This document shows, one piece after another, positions 38,375-47,981 of a stretch of 64,000 nt of DNA (position 1 is the stretch's first letter; each line of letters begins with the position of its first letter). The stretch covers positions 1,054,001-1,118,000 of the forward strand of contig NZ_CP060782.1 in NCBI RefSeq assembly GCF_014489515.1, given 5' to 3'. The notes beneath the pieces are model-generated. The model was not told where the DNA came from, ran no database searches, and saw nothing but the letters and a program-made list of their open reading frames with translations. This DNA comes from Sphingomonas sediminicola. Lineage in GTDB: Bacteria; Pseudomonadota; Alphaproteobacteria; Sphingomonadales; Sphingomonadaceae. The position numbers were made by a program, and so were the translations under genes.

Positions 38375-39388
38375 ATGCACGAGCTCGCCTTTCCGCTTCT
38401 GGTTGGCCTTATCCTTATTGCGCTGGCGTTCGACTTTCTGAACGGTCTGCACGACGCAGCCAATGCCATCGCGACGGTCGTTGCGACCCGTCTCCTCAAG
38501 CCTGTCACGGCGGTAGCGTTCGCGGCTTTCTTTAACTTTGCCGCCTATTTCCTGGCACTGGCCGTCCCGGAACTCCACAAGGTCGCAGACACGATCGGCA
38601 AGGGCCTGATCGACAAGGATCTCGTCACGCCTGGCGTGGTGTTCGGCGCGCTTGTCGGGGCAATGTTCTGGAACGTCGTCACCTGGCTCAAGGGCATTCC
38701 CTCGTCGTCCAGTCATGCGCTTGTCGGCGGGATCATCGGTGCAGGCGTGGCCCATGCTGGGCTGAACGGCGTACAGTGGGGCGGGCTCAACAAGACGTTG
38801 GTCGCGATCGTCCTTTCGCCGACACTGGGCATGGTCCTTGCGATGCTCATCATGTTGGTCACAAGCTGGTTAGGCGTGCGGGCGACCGCTGCTGGAGCCG
38901 AGCGAAGTTTCCGTGTTCTACACATTAGCTCCGCAGCGGCCTATTGCGTCGGGCACGGATTAAATGACGCGCAAAAGACGATGGGAATCATTGCAGTGCT
39001 GCTCTATTCGACGGGCTATCTGCACGGCGAATTTCAGGTGCCGCATTGGGTTGCCTTGAGCTGCTACGTAGCGATGGGTCTCGGCACGCTTTCAGGAGGC
39101 TGGCGGATTATCGAGACCATGGGCATCCGCATCACGAAACTTTCCCAGCATCAGGGATTCAGCGCGTCCCTCGGCGGGTCGGTGATGCTGTTCACTGCCT
39201 CCTGGCTCGGAATTCCGGTCTCCACGACCCATACGATAACGGGCTGCATCATCGGCGCAGGCGCGGCCCGGCGTGCTTCGGCGGTGCGCTGGCAGGTTGC
39301 CGGAAACGTCATGACGGCCTGGATCATCACCATTCCCGCATCGGCTGCGGTTGCGGCGCTCTTCTACTGGTTCACGACCCTGTTCTAG
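38375..39388 (+). CDS. PiT-family inorganic phosphate transporter
   Basis: The membrane protein of about 10 helices carries the PiT signature at both ends: FDFLNGLHDAANAIATVVAT with the GLHDAAN motif, and VGHGLNDAQKTMGI plus IPVSTTHTITGCIIGAG. At 337 residues it is a short PiT of the bacterial type. Phosphate is taken up with protons or sodium. It is the second gene of a Pho-box-controlled pair with the DUF47 gene. The low-affinity PiT class is usually constitutive, so Pho control here is notable. Confidence 0.93.
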   Translation: MHELAFPLLVGLILIALAFDFLNGLHDAANAIATVVATRLLKPVTAVAFAAFFNFAAYFLALAVPELHKVADTIGKGLIDKDLVTPGVVFGALVGAMFWNVVTWLKGIPSSSSHALVGGIIGAGVAHAGLNGVQWGGLNKTLVAIVLSPTLGMVLAMLIMLVTSWLGVRATAAGAERSFRVLHISSAAAYCVGHGLNDAQKTMGIIAVLLYSTGYLHGEFQVPHWVALSCYVAMGLGTLSGGWRIIETMGIRITKLSQHQGFSASLGGSVMLFTASWLGIPVSTTHTITGCIIGAGAARRASAVRWQVAGNVMTAWIITIPASAAVAALFYWFTTLF

Positions 39389-39601
39389 ACTGACAAGCGG
39401 GAAAAGCCGTTCGTCTCAGCAATTTGTTGCACGAAAGCCGCGCTCGCGGCCCTTGCCGCGCGTCCCGACGCAATCCATATTCGGGACAGAAGCGATCGAT
39501 TGGGGCTGACGTTAACCCTGAACCAAGATTGATTGTGCAATAAAGAAGGCTAGCATGGCCTTCGAGAGGCGGTCCATGAGACCGGTTGAACAAGGACTTA
39601 G

Positions 39602-40866
39602 ATGACCAAGCTTTCAGGCAGCGACGGCAAGAGCACCCTCTACTGCTCCTTCTGCGGCAAGTCGCAGCATGAGGTCAGGAAGCTGATCGCCGGGCCGACG
39701 GTGTTCATTTGCGATGAGTGCGTCGAGCTCTGCAACGACATCATCCGCGAGGAGAGCAAGTCCGCTCTGGTGAAGACCCGCGACGGCGTTCCGACGCCGG
39801 CGGAGATCTGCAAGGTCCTCGACGACTACGTCATCGGGCAGGACCGTGCGAAGCGCGTTCTCTCGGTCGCGGTTCACAACCATTACAAGCGGCTCAACCA
39901 CGGCGCGAAAACGGGCCAGGAAGTCGAGCTCGCGAAGTCCAACATCCTGCTGATCGGCCCGACCGGTTGTGGCAAGACTCTGCTGGCCCAGACGCTCGCC
40001 CGCATCCTCGACGTGCCGTTCACGATGGCCGACGCGACGACGTTAACGGAGGCCGGTTACGTCGGCGAGGACGTCGAGAACATCATACTGAAGCTGCTTC
40101 AGGCCTCCGACTACAATGTCGAGAAGGCGCAGCGCGGCATCGTCTACATCGACGAAATCGACAAGATTTCGCGCAAGTCTGACAATCCTTCGATCACGCG
40201 CGACGTGTCTGGCGAGGGCGTGCAGCAGGCGCTTCTGAAGCTCATGGAAGGCACGACCGCCTCGGTCCCGCCCCAGGGCGGCCGGAAGCACCCGCAGCAG
40301 GAATTCCTGCAGGTCGACACGACGAACATTCTGTTCATCTGCGGCGGCGCTTTCGCAGGACTCGAGAAGATCATCGACGACCGCATGCAGGGCAAGTCGA
40401 TGGGCTTTGGCGCCCACGTTGCGGCTCCGGAAGAACGGCGTACGGGCCAGACGCTCAAGCATACCGAGCCCGAGGATCTGCTGAGGTTTGGCCTCATCCC
40501 GAATTCATTGGCCGTCTGCCGGTGATTGCGACGCTGGAGGACCTCGACGAGGAGGCCTTGGTCAAGATTCTGGTCGAGCCGAAGAATGCGCTGGTGAAGC
40601 AGTACGCCAAGCTGTTCGACATGGAAGATGTCGAGTTGGAGTTCACCGAGGACGCGCTCGGCGCGGTTGCCCGCAAAGCGATCGATCGCAAGACCGGCGC
40701 GCGCGGACTCCGCTCGATCCTCGAAGGCATCTTGCTCGACACGATGTTCGACCTGCCGTCGATGGACGGCGTCGACGAGGTCCACGTCGACAAGGAAGTC
40801 GTTATGGGCACTAAGGAGCCCGTCCGGGTCTACGCCAAGAAGGGTAAGGCGGGCGACGCCGCGTGA
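39602..40866 (+). CDS. clpX: ATP-dependent Clp protease ATPase subunit ClpX (frame broken once)
   Basis: ClpX is the hexameric unfoldase of ClpXP. The C4 zinc domain (CSFC and CDECVELC), Walker [13 protein letters not shown] and Walker [11 protein letters not shown] are present. The frame breaks near 40500 within the conserved IPEFIGR sensor segment, and one added base gives [17 protein letters not shown] and about 421 residues. The last TGA overlaps the CPBP gene GTG. The 213-nt gap before it has no obvious promoter beyond scattered half-sites. Confidence 0.95.
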
Positions 40867-41383
40867 CGGCTGAATTGTCCGCTGACGCAAGCCGCCTAGG
40901 GCTCGGCCCACTCGAAATCCTGCCAAGACCGATCCGCGAACCACGCCGGCCGCTTGTCGCGATCGGCGTCGGTTGGCTCATGGCTTTCGTCCCGAGCATT
41001 GCCCTGGCCGCGCTAATCAGCCTGATCTTCCCCAACGCGTCGCAGCCGGATTTCCCGGTGTCGCCGGCGATGCAAATCTTTCTGATCGTGATCCTTTCAC
41101 CGGTCGTCGAGACGCTGATGATGGGAACGGCGCTGCTGATCCTGCTCCGCTTCGTGAACCCGGCAGTCGCTATCATGATCAGTTCGATTGGATGGGGACT
41201 ATTCCATTCGAGCTTTCACCCAACGTGGGGTCTGGTGATCTGGTGGCCGTTTCTGATCTTCTCGACATTGTTCGTCACCTGGCGCAGCCGGTCACTGCTG
41301 ACGGCCTTCGCGATCCCAGCGACGGTTCACGCGCTCCAGAATCTTCCGCCGGCGCTCATGCTGGCGACGGGCACATGCTCTAA
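40863..41383 (+). CDS. CPBP-type (CAAX protease-like) membrane protein (frame broken near end)
   Basis: The GTG start overlaps the clpX stop (GTGA). Several hydrophobic helices are seen, with [27 protein letters not shown] and [12 protein letters not shown] resembling the Glu and His motifs of the ABI/CPBP family, although the usual EExxxR is reduced to VVET. The frame continues beyond 41383 only as the antisense of the next gene. One added base near 41371 gives GHML and a stop abutting the convergent gene, for about 173 residues. Activity is uncertain. Confidence 0.62.
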
Positions 41384-41593
41384 TCATTCGCCTTCGAGCG
41401 GCAGGGTATCGACTTCTTCCTCGACGCCGAGGCGCTCCCGAATGCGCTTCTCCTGCTCCTCGGTCGGAGGTTGCGGGAGCTCCTTTCCAGGAACCAGAGC
41501 TTCGTCCGGAATACCCGGCCCGGTCCCGGCGATCGTCTCGTTGAGCGGCCTGTCATTCGGCCCAGTGCTGATCTTTTCTCTATCGTCGGCCAT
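41384..41593 (-). CDS. Small acidic hypothetical protein (69 aa)
   Basis: The ATG at 41591-41593 follows GGAGTGCGAGCA. The product is charged and disordered, with a Pro/Gly-rich centre (GTGPGIPDEALVPGKELPQP) and a helix (EEQEKRIRERLGVEEEVD). It has no signal peptide or membrane helix. Its stop abuts the corrected CPBP stop, and it is divergent from lon. Coding evidence is its consistent composition and spacing. The function is unknown. Confidence 0.6.
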   Translation of the reverse strand: MADDREKISTGPNDRPLNETIAGTGPGIPDEALVPGKELPQPPTEEQEKRIRERLGVEEEVDTLPLEGE

Positions 41594-41696
41594 TGCTCGC
41601 ACTCCTTTGTACGGCTGAGGCATTCAGCGCTCCGCTCGGCGCGATTGTTCCGCCCTTTGTTGCGCCTTGAACGGGCGCCGCCCATATAGCTCATCT

Positions 41697-44096
41697 ATGA
41701 CACGTTTGCTTCCCATCCTGCCCCTGCGCGACATCGTCGTTTTCCCGCAGCGCATCGTTCCGCTGTTTGTTGGCCGCGAAAAATCCGTGGCCGCCCTCGA
41801 AGCGGCCATGTCCGCGGACAAGGAGCTGTTCCTCGTCGCCCAGCTTGATCCGAGCGAGGATGATCCCGATCGCGACGCTCTTTACGATCTCGGCGTGATC
41901 GCGACTGCGATGCAGCTCTTGAAGCTGCCGGACGGCACAGTCCGCGTCCTTGTCGAGGGCGCGAAGCGGGCCCGGCTGACCGGGCTGGTGCCCCAGGACG
42001 GCTACATGGCAGCCGAGGTGGAGGAAGTGGATGAGGAGACCGCAGACGGTCCGGAGGTCCAGGCGCTCATGCGCTCGGTGATCGATCAGTTCGAGAATTA
42101 CGCGAAGCTCAACAAGCGGCTCCCGCCGGAAACAGGCATCCAGCTGAGCGAGATCGAGGACGCTTCCGTCCTCGCTGACGCGGTCGCGTCGAACCTGTCG
42201 ATCAAGGTTGCCGACAAACAGGCGCTGCTTGGTGAGATGAACCCGTCGCGCCGGCTCGAGATGGTGTTCGCCTTCATGGAAGGCGAGCTTGGCGTTCTGC
42301 AGGTCGAGAAGAAGATCCGCAGCCGCGTGAAGCGTCAGATGGAGAAGACGCAGCGCGAGTATTATCTGAACGAGCAGTTGAAGGCGATCCAGCGCGAGCT
42401 CGGCAACGAGAGCGAGGAGGGCGGCGACGAGCTCCAGGAACTCGCCAACAAGATCCGCAAGACGCGCCTTTCCAAGGAAGCCCGCAACCGCGCCAATGCC
42501 GAGCTGAAGAAGCTCCGCGCGATGGCGCCGATGTCGGCGGAAGCGACTGTTGCTCGCAATTATCTCGATGTCCTGCTCGGACTGCCTTGGGGCAAGAAGT
42601 CCAAGCTAAAGAAGGACATCGCGGAGGCGCAGAGCATCCTCGATGAGGATCACTACGGCCTTGAAAAGGTTAAAGACCGGATCGTCGAATATCTCGCGGT
42701 CCAGGCGCGTACCAACAAGCTGAAGGGCCCGATCCTTTGCCTCGTCGGGCCTCCCGGCGTCGGCAAGACGTCTCTCGGCCGCTCGATCGCTCGTGCGACC
42801 GGACGTGAGTTTGTTCGCCAGTCGCTGGGCGGAGTCCGTGACGAAGCCGAGATTCGGGGCCACCGCCGGACGTACATCGGGTCGCTGCCGGGCAAGATCG
42901 TGTCGAACCTGAAGAAGGCCGGCACGTCCAATCCGCTGTTTCTGCTCGATGAGATCGACAAGCTGGGCCAGGATTTCCGAGGCGATCCGGCTTCCGCGCT
43001 TCTCGAAGTGCTCGACCCTGAGCAGAATTCGCGCTTTCAGGACCACTACCTCGAGCTCGATTACGACCTTTCGGACGTGATGTTCGTGACGACCGCAAAC
43101 TCGCTCGACATGCCTCAGCCGTTGCTCGACCGCATGGAGATTATCCGGCTCGAGGGTTACACCGAGGACGAGAAGGTCGAGATCGCGCGTCGTCATCTCA
43201 TCCCGAAGCAGATGGAAGCGCACGGTCTCAAGGACAGCGAACTCGAGTTCACTGACGGAGCGCTGCGCGGAATCCTGCGCTTCTACACCCGCGAAGCCGG
43301 CGTCCGAACGCTTGAGCGCGAGTTGGCGAAGGTTGCCCGCAAGGCGCTGCGCAAGATTCTCGAAGGCAAGTTCGAAAGCGTCGTCGTAACCGAAGACAAC
43401 CTCAACGATTTCCTCGGTGTCCGCCGCTTCCGTTACGGCGTTGGCGAGGAAGAGGATCAGGTCGGCGCCGTTACGGGTCTCGCCTGGACCGAAGTCGGTG
43501 GCGAGCTACTGACCATCGAGGCCGTCACTGTTCCCGGCAAGGGACAGATCAGGACGACCGGCAAGCTCGGTGAGGTGATGCAGGAGTCGATCCAGGCGGC
43601 GATGAGCTTCGTGAAGGCTCGCGCGCCGGCTTACGGCGTGAAGCCCTCGATCTTCGCCCGCAAGGATATCCACGTCCACTTGCCGGAAGGCGCGGTACCA
43701 AAGGACGGCCCGTCCGCGGGCATCGGCATGGTCACAGCGATGATCTCGACGCTCACCGGCATTCCGGTCCGGCGTGACGTCGCGATGACCGGCGAAGTTA
43801 CGCTTCGTGGCCGTGTTCTTCCGATAGGCGGCCTGAAGGAAAAGCTGCTCGCGGCTCTTCGCGGCGGGATCACAACCGTTCTCATTCCGCAGGAGAATGA
43901 GAAGGACCTGGTCGATATTTCGGCGACCGTCCGCGATCTCCTCGAGATCGTGCCGGTTTCGCATGTCGATGAGGTGCTTGCCCGCGCGATGACGCAGAAG
44001 ATGCAGCCGATCGAATGGACAGAGGCGGACGAGCATGCGGCCGAACACCGAGTTCCTGGCCATTCGTCGGAAGGTGAAGCGTCCCTGCGGCACTGA
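41697..44096 (+). CDS. lon: ATP-dependent protease Lon
   Basis: Lon degrades misfolded and regulatory proteins. The 799-residue product has an N-terminal substrate domain ([20 protein letters not shown]), Walker [17 protein letters not shown], Walker [17 protein letters not shown] and the Ser-Lys dyad in [11 protein letters not shown] and [13 protein letters not shown]. The reading frame is intact, which stands out in this window. The start ATG is chosen by the [12 protein letters not shown] pattern. Confidence 0.97.
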   Translation: MTRLLPILPLRDIVVFPQRIVPLFVGREKSVAALEAAMSADKELFLVAQLDPSEDDPDRDALYDLGVIATAMQLLKLPDGTVRVLVEGAKRARLTGLVPQDGYMAAEVEEVDEETADGPEVQALMRSVIDQFENYAKLNKRLPPETGIQLSEIEDASVLADAVASNLSIKVADKQALLGEMNPSRRLEMVFAFMEGELGVLQVEKKIRSRVKRQMEKTQREYYLNEQLKAIQRELGNESEEGGDELQELANKIRKTRLSKEARNRANAELKKLRAMAPMSAEATVARNYLDVLLGLPWGKKSKLKKDIAEAQSILDEDHYGLEKVKDRIVEYLAVQARTNKLKGPILCLVGPPGVGKTSLGRSIARATGREFVRQSLGGVRDEAEIRGHRRTYIGSLPGKIVSNLKKAGTSNPLFLLDEIDKLGQDFRGDPASALLEVLDPEQNSRFQDHYLELDYDLSDVMFVTTANSLDMPQPLLDRMEIIRLEGYTEDEKVEIARRHLIPKQMEAHGLKDSELEFTDGALRGILRFYTREAGVRTLERELAKVARKALRKILEGKFESVVVTEDNLNDFLGVRRFRYGVGEEEDQVGAVTGLAWTEVGGELLTIEAVTVPGKGQIRTTGKLGEVMQESIQAAMSFVKARAPAYGVKPSIFARKDIHVHLPEGAVPKDGPSAGIGMVTAMISTLTGIPVRRDVAMTGEVTLRGRVLPIGGLKEKLLAALRGGITTVLIPQENEKDLVDISATVRDLLEIVPVSHVDEVLARAMTQKMQPIEWTEADEHAAEHRVPGHSSEGEASLRH

Positions 44097-44180
44097 CCTT
44101 TACTTGTGTTTAGACTCTTGCCTTAAGGATTTGGCGGTCGCGGGTGAGTCTCGCGTAGAATTCCGGGGAGAGCCGAACCG

Positions 44181-44453
44181 ATGAACAAGCAGGAACTGAT
44201 CGGACATGTCGCTGATCGCGCAGGTCTCAGCAGGAACGACGCCGCTCGTGCCGTGGAGACGATGCTCGAAGTTGTGACGTCCGCGCTGAAGCGCGGCGAC
44301 GAAGTTCGGCTCGTAGGATTCGGCAATTTCTCGGTCACTCGCCGCAAGGCGTCCACCGGGCGCAATCCACGCACTGGGGAGCCGATGCAGATCAAGGCCA
44401 GCGCCCAGCCCAAGTTCCGTCCGGGCAAGGTCTTGAAGGATGCTGTTCAGTAA
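44181..44453 (+). CDS. hupB: DNA-binding protein HU-beta
   Basis: The 90-residue product is a canonical HU: MNKQELIGHVADRAGLS start, the GFGNFSVTRRKA beta-arm base and the GRNPRTGEPM arm with the proline that wedges into DNA. HU bends DNA and organises the nucleoid. It lies 84 nt after lon, completing the tig-clpP-clpX-lon-hupB order, and 51 nt before tRNA-Val. Confidence 0.97.
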   Translation: MNKQELIGHVADRAGLSRNDAARAVETMLEVVTSALKRGDEVRLVGFGNFSVTRRKASTGRNPRTGEPMQIKASAQPKFRPGKVLKDAVQ

Positions 44454-44504
44454 GCTGGACACGGCGGAAGCCGGCACTATATCCGCGACTTCCTGAACGG
44501 GCAT

Positions 44505-44579
44505 GGGCGCGTAGCTCAGCGGTAGAGCACACCCTTCACACGGGTGGGGTCACAGGTTCAATCCCTGTCGCGCCCACCA
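44505..44579 (+). tRNA. tRNA-Val (CAC)
   Basis: Acceptor GGGCGCG/CGCGCCC, anticodon stem CACCC/GGGTG around TTCACAC (anticodon CAC), T arm ACAGG/CCTGT and encoded CCA. Total 75 nt. Confidence 0.97.
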
Positions 44580-44607
44580 TGTCCGAGCGCAGCCAATCCG
44601 CCGAAAT

Positions 44608-45267
44608 CTATTCGAGATAAGCTGGCTGGAAGCTGGCGACGCGACGCATCTCGGACCAATCCATGAACGTGATGTCGCGTCCCTTGCGCCTGATCAGGCC
44701 TTGCCGTTCCAGGTCCGCCATGACGCGGTTCACGTTCACCGACGTCTGGCCGGTAATCTCCGCGATCTGCTGCTGCGTGAAAGGATTGTGCAGCGCTTCG
44801 TCCGGCACCTTCGTGTGGCTCCGCACCGCCGTTTCGCACAGCAGGTGTGCAACGCGAGCCGTCGAATCCCGGCGGCCGCAATTGACCAGCCATTCGTAGC
44901 CGATCGCTTCATTGCGCTGCGTCAGCCTCCAGAAGAATTGCTGGATCTCTGGATGGGCCTCGATGATCGAGCCGAGGTCCTTGGAGCTTCCGACCATGAC
45001 TTCGCTGGGAACAATCGCCTGAATTCCGTAGCTGGCAAGGCCGTCGCGAGGAAGCACACCTTCACCCGGGAACCTCAAGGCAACGATCTGGCGTCGCCCG
45101 GAACTATCGACCTTGAATTTGGAAATCAGACCCGATCGGACAAACAGGACTTCGTCGCGCGGAACCCCAGGCTCGCGGAACGGCCGTCGAGGATCGACCT
45201 GGATGACCCTGTGCGGCATATGATCAAGCAGATCGACAAGTTCTTCATTCAGTCCGGCCGCAATCAA
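44608..45267 (-). CDS. Crp/Fnr-family transcriptional regulator
   Basis: The 219-residue product has an N-terminal cNMP-binding-like beta-barrel (DEVLFVRSGLISKFKVDSSG, RQIVALRFPGEGVLPRDG) and a C-terminal winged helix (FTQQQIAEITGQTSVNVNRV, then MADLERQGLIRRKGR). The Fnr four-cysteine cluster is absent, so it is not an oxygen-sensing Fnr; the ligand is unknown. The start is uncertain: TTG is used, and the frame stays open upstream without a good ATG. A dyad about 110 nt upstream could be its own operator. Confidence 0.88.
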   Translation of the reverse strand: MIAAGLNEELVDLLDHMPHRVIQVDPRRPFREPGVPRDEVLFVRSGLISKFKVDSSGRRQIVALRFPGEGVLPRDGLASYGIQAIVPSEVMVGSSKDLGSIIEAHPEIQQFFWRLTQRNEAIGYEWLVNCGRRDSTARVAHLLCETAVRSHTKVPDEALHNPFTQQQIAEITGQTSVNVNRVMADLERQGLIRRKGRDITFMDWSEMRRVASFQPAYLE

Positions 45268-45375
45268 CGTGTCGCGTAGCGAAACGCCAGATCCGGCGAC
45301 TGGCCCGAGCGGCGACTCGCCAACATCTTCGTTCTCCCCAAGACAAATTGCGCCTCTGAAACGATCTTAGCAAAC

Positions 45376-45405
45376 TTAAAATGGGCCTATTCACGCCCAT
45401 ATTAA
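45376..45405. promoter_or_regulatory. Imperfect inverted repeat, candidate operator
   Basis: TTAAAATGGGC and GCCCATATTAA form 11-bp arms with one mismatch around CTATTCAC. It sits in an AT-richer patch between the Crp/Fnr gene and tRNA-His. The dyad looks like a dimeric-regulator site or a promoter-proximal hairpin. The flanking 45268-45375 and 45406-45523 hold no gene. Confidence 0.45.
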
Positions 45406-45523
45406 CTACGCAAAGGCACTTAGGCTGCCAACGCGACGACGCCTCCCGGTTCGCTTGCCTTCGCAAGGCTGCCACCCTAAGGAGCGCGCGCGCCCCGGGG
45501 AGAGATGCCATGGGACGCATCAT

Positions 45524-45601
45524 GGCGATCGTAGCTCAGCTGGTTAGAGCACCGGTTTGTGGTACCGGGGGTCGCGGGTTCAAGTCCCGTCGATCGCCCC
45601 A
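45524..45601 (+). tRNA. tRNA-His (GTG)
   Basis: G-1 then GCGATCG/CGATCGC acceptor, anticodon stem CCGGT/ACCGG around TTGTGGT (anticodon GTG), T arm GCGGG/CCCGT. The discriminator is C and CCA is encoded. The extra 5' G is typical of tRNA-His. Confidence 0.96.
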
Positions 45602-45633
45602 TTTCTTGACGATTATCGGACCTTTTCCATCCT

Positions 45634-46682
45634 ATGAATACGCCCTGGGGCTTCGAAGATTTCGACGCGCATGAAGACCTGCACTTCGTCTGGAACGAAG
45701 AGTGCGGTCTCAAGGCCATCATCGCCGTCCATTCGACCCATTTGGGTCCGGCCGCGGGCGGCTGCCGGTTCTGGCACTATGCGGATCCTGCCCAAGGTCT
45801 GACCGACGCGCTGCGCCTGTCACGCGGCATGAGCTACAAGAACGCTATGGCCGGCCTCCCGCTCGGGGCGGCAAGGCGGTGATCATCGCCGACGAGAACC
45901 GTACCAAGACCCCGGAAATGCTGCATTGCTTCGGCAGGGCGGTCGATCATCTGTGCGGCCGCTACGTGACCGCGGAAGACGTGGGCATGAGCGTTGCCGA
46001 CATGATCGAAATCCGTCGCCAGACGCCGTTCGTTGCTGGTCTTCCGGTCGAAGGTGGCGATGTGGGCGGCGATCCTGGGCCGCATACTTCACTTGGAGTT
46101 TTTCTCGGCCTCAAGGCCGCGGTTCGGCGCGCGCTCGGCAAGGATAGCGTAAACGGTCTTCACATCGCGCTGCAGGGCGCGGGCAGCGTCGCGACGGGCG
46201 TCGCGGTCCATGCGGCGGCGGAAGGCGCGAGGCTCTCAATCGCGGACGTGGATGCGGCGAAGGCTCAGAAGCTGGCTGATGCTACCGGCGGCAAGGTTGT
46301 CAGCACCGAAGAAATCCTGGGAATCGAGGCGGACGTGCTGAGCCCATGCGCGCTGGGAGCGATCCTCGACGAGCAGACGATTGCGGCGCTTCGAGTGCCG
46401 GTTGTAGCGGGCGGCGCGAACAATCAGCTTGCGGAAAAGGAGGACGGGCAACGCCTGCATGAGCGCGGGATCCTTTATGCGCCGGACTATGTGATCAACG
46501 CCGGCGGCATCATCAATGTCTGCACCGAATATCTTCGCGACGGCGATGCAAGCCTCGTGCGCAAGCGGATCGAGGGCATTCCGGACCGGCTCGAGCAGAT
46601 CTGGGCGGAAAGCGCCCAGTCTGGCCGCGACCCCGCGTCGGTTGCCGATGCGATGGCGCAGCGGCTGATCGGCAGGGGTTAA
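45634..46682 (+). CDS. Leu/Val/Glu-type amino-acid dehydrogenase (frame broken once)
   Basis: The product is an NAD-dependent oxidative deaminase of the Glu/Leu/Phe/Val dehydrogenase family. The substrate-binding loop GPAAGGCRFWHYAD and the catalytic-lysine segment MSYKNAMAGLPLGGGKAVII are seen (the last across the break at about 45868, in a G run), then the Rossmann motif ALQGAGSVATGVAVHAA. One added G gives about 349 residues. The family and length fit leucine or valine dehydrogenase better than GdhA. It lies 32 nt after tRNA-His and 8 nt before ccmC. Confidence 0.9.
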
Positions 46683-46690
46683 GGCAGGCC

Positions 46691-47407
46691 GTGCACCGCT
46701 TTGCCAACCCGGCAAGGTTCCTGAAATTCGCGCGACCCGCGACTGGCTGGCTGCTGGCTATTGGGCTGTTGCTGACGGCTGCAGGGCTCATTGGAGGCCT
46801 GACCCTTACGCCACCCGATTACCTGCAGGGTGAGACGGTCCGCATCATGTATGTCCATGTGCCGGCGGCCTGGCTTGGCATGGCCGGCTGGGCAGGCATT
46901 GCCGGTGCTTCGATCGCGCAACTCGTCTGGCGTCATCCCTTGGCGGCCGTTGGAGGTCGCGCGCTGGCCCCGGCAGGCGCGACCTTTGCCGCGATCTGCC
47001 TGCTCACGGGCTCGATCTGGGGTCGGCCGACCTGGGGCACCTGGTGGGAATGGGACGGCCGCCTTACGTCGATGCTCATCCTGTTCTTCCTCTATCTCGG
47101 TTACATCGCACTGGCGGGCGCAGAGCGAGAGCGCGGAGGCGAAGGGCGCATCGCGGCCCTGTTCGGCCTGATTGGCGCGATCAACCTCCCAATTATCCAT
47201 TATTCGGTCCTGTGGTGGCGCACGCTTCATCAGGGCCAGAGCATCGGAGTTTCTGGTTCGAGCATCGATTCATCGATCCTCTGGCCGCTGCCGCTCGCTG
47301 CGCTGGGCTTCACCTGCCTGTTCGGAGCCGCCGTCCTGATGCGCATGCGGGCCGAACTCGCGGAAGCCAAGGTCGAGGCGCGCATGCGCCGGGCGGCCGC
47401 GGAATGA
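46691..47407 (+). CDS. ccmC: Heme exporter/handling protein CcmC
   Basis: CcmC loads heme onto CcmE at the outer face of the inner membrane. Six hydrophobic helices and the tryptophan-rich heme motif WGTWWEWDGRLTS are visible, with heme-ligand histidines in YVHVPAAWLGM and IIHYSVLWWRTLHQG. The start is GTG. The TGA overlaps the ccmD ATG (ATGA). No ccmA or ccmB precedes it here. Confidence 0.96.
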   Translation: MHRFANPARFLKFARPATGWLLAIGLLLTAAGLIGGLTLTPPDYLQGETVRIMYVHVPAAWLGMAGWAGIAGASIAQLVWRHPLAAVGGRALAPAGATFAAICLLTGSIWGRPTWGTWWEWDGRLTSMLILFFLYLGYIALAGAERERGGEGRIAALFGLIGAINLPIIHYSVLWWRTLHQGQSIGVSGSSIDSSILWPLPLAALGFTCLFGAAVLMRMRAELAEAKVEARMRRAAAE

Positions 47408-47535
47408 ACCATTGGGCATTCGTAACGGCCGCGTACGCCGTCGTTGTTCTTGGAACGACCGGGCTGCTCGCCTGGGCATACGTGACAATGCGTAAGGCGG
47501 AGGCCGCTGCGGACGGGTTGAAGCGCCCGCAATGA
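47404..47535 (+). CDS. ccmD: Heme exporter accessory protein CcmD
   Basis: The 43-residue product has one membrane helix (AFVTAAYAVVVLGTTGLLAW) and a short basic tail, as CcmD does; it stabilises CcmE in the CcmABCD complex. It overlaps ccmC at its start and ccmE at its end. Confidence 0.9.
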   Translation: MNHWAFVTAAYAVVVLGTTGLLAWAYVTMRKAEAAADGLKRPQ

Positions 47536-47981
47536 TTGCCCGCCCGAAGCACCAGCGCCTCGTCCTTGTCGTCCTCGCGCTCCTGGCGGTGCTGGGCGCG
47601 GTCTTGCTCGCCATGTGGGGGCTCAAGGATCGCGCGGCCTATTTCTACACGCCCGCGGATGTAGTTGCGGGCAAGGCGGTGGCCGGAAAGGCCGTCAGAC
47701 TCGGCGGAATGGTCGAGCGCGGCTCGGTCAAGCGCGATCGCGACGGCGTGACGACGCGCTTCATGGTCGAGGACGGCGAGGCGCGTGTGCTGGTCTCCTA
47801 TCGCGGCATCCTTCCCGATCTGTTCCGCGAAGGCAGCGGAGTCGTCGCTGAAGGCAAACTCGCGCCGGACCAGACGTTCGTCGCTGACAACATCCTGGCC
47901 AAGCACGATGAGCGCTACATGCCTCCGGAACTCGGCAATCAGGCCGCCGAGCACAAAGTGGGACGTACGCTCAAGCGATGA
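47532..47981 (+). CDS. ccmE: Heme chaperone CcmE
   Basis: CcmE binds heme covalently through a histidine and delivers it to CcmF. After one membrane anchor (LVLVVLALLAVLGAVLLAMW) comes the OB-fold domain with VRLGGMVERGSV and ILPDLFREGSGVVAEG, then the heme-binding His in ILAKHDERYMPPE. The length, 149 residues, is normal. Starts overlap on both sides (ATGA). Confidence 0.95.
   Translation: MIARPKHQRLVLVVLALLAVLGAVLLAMWGLKDRAAYFYTPADVVAGKAVAGKAVRLGGMVERGSVKRDRDGVTTRFMVEDGEARVLVSYRGILPDLFREGSGVVAEGKLAPDQTFVADNILAKHDERYMPPELGNQAAEHKVGRTLKR

Noticed and set aside
45381-45674. A plus-strand frame across tRNA-His
   Set aside because: It overlaps the whole tRNA gene and the dyad; the amino-acid sequence is a translation of the tRNA.
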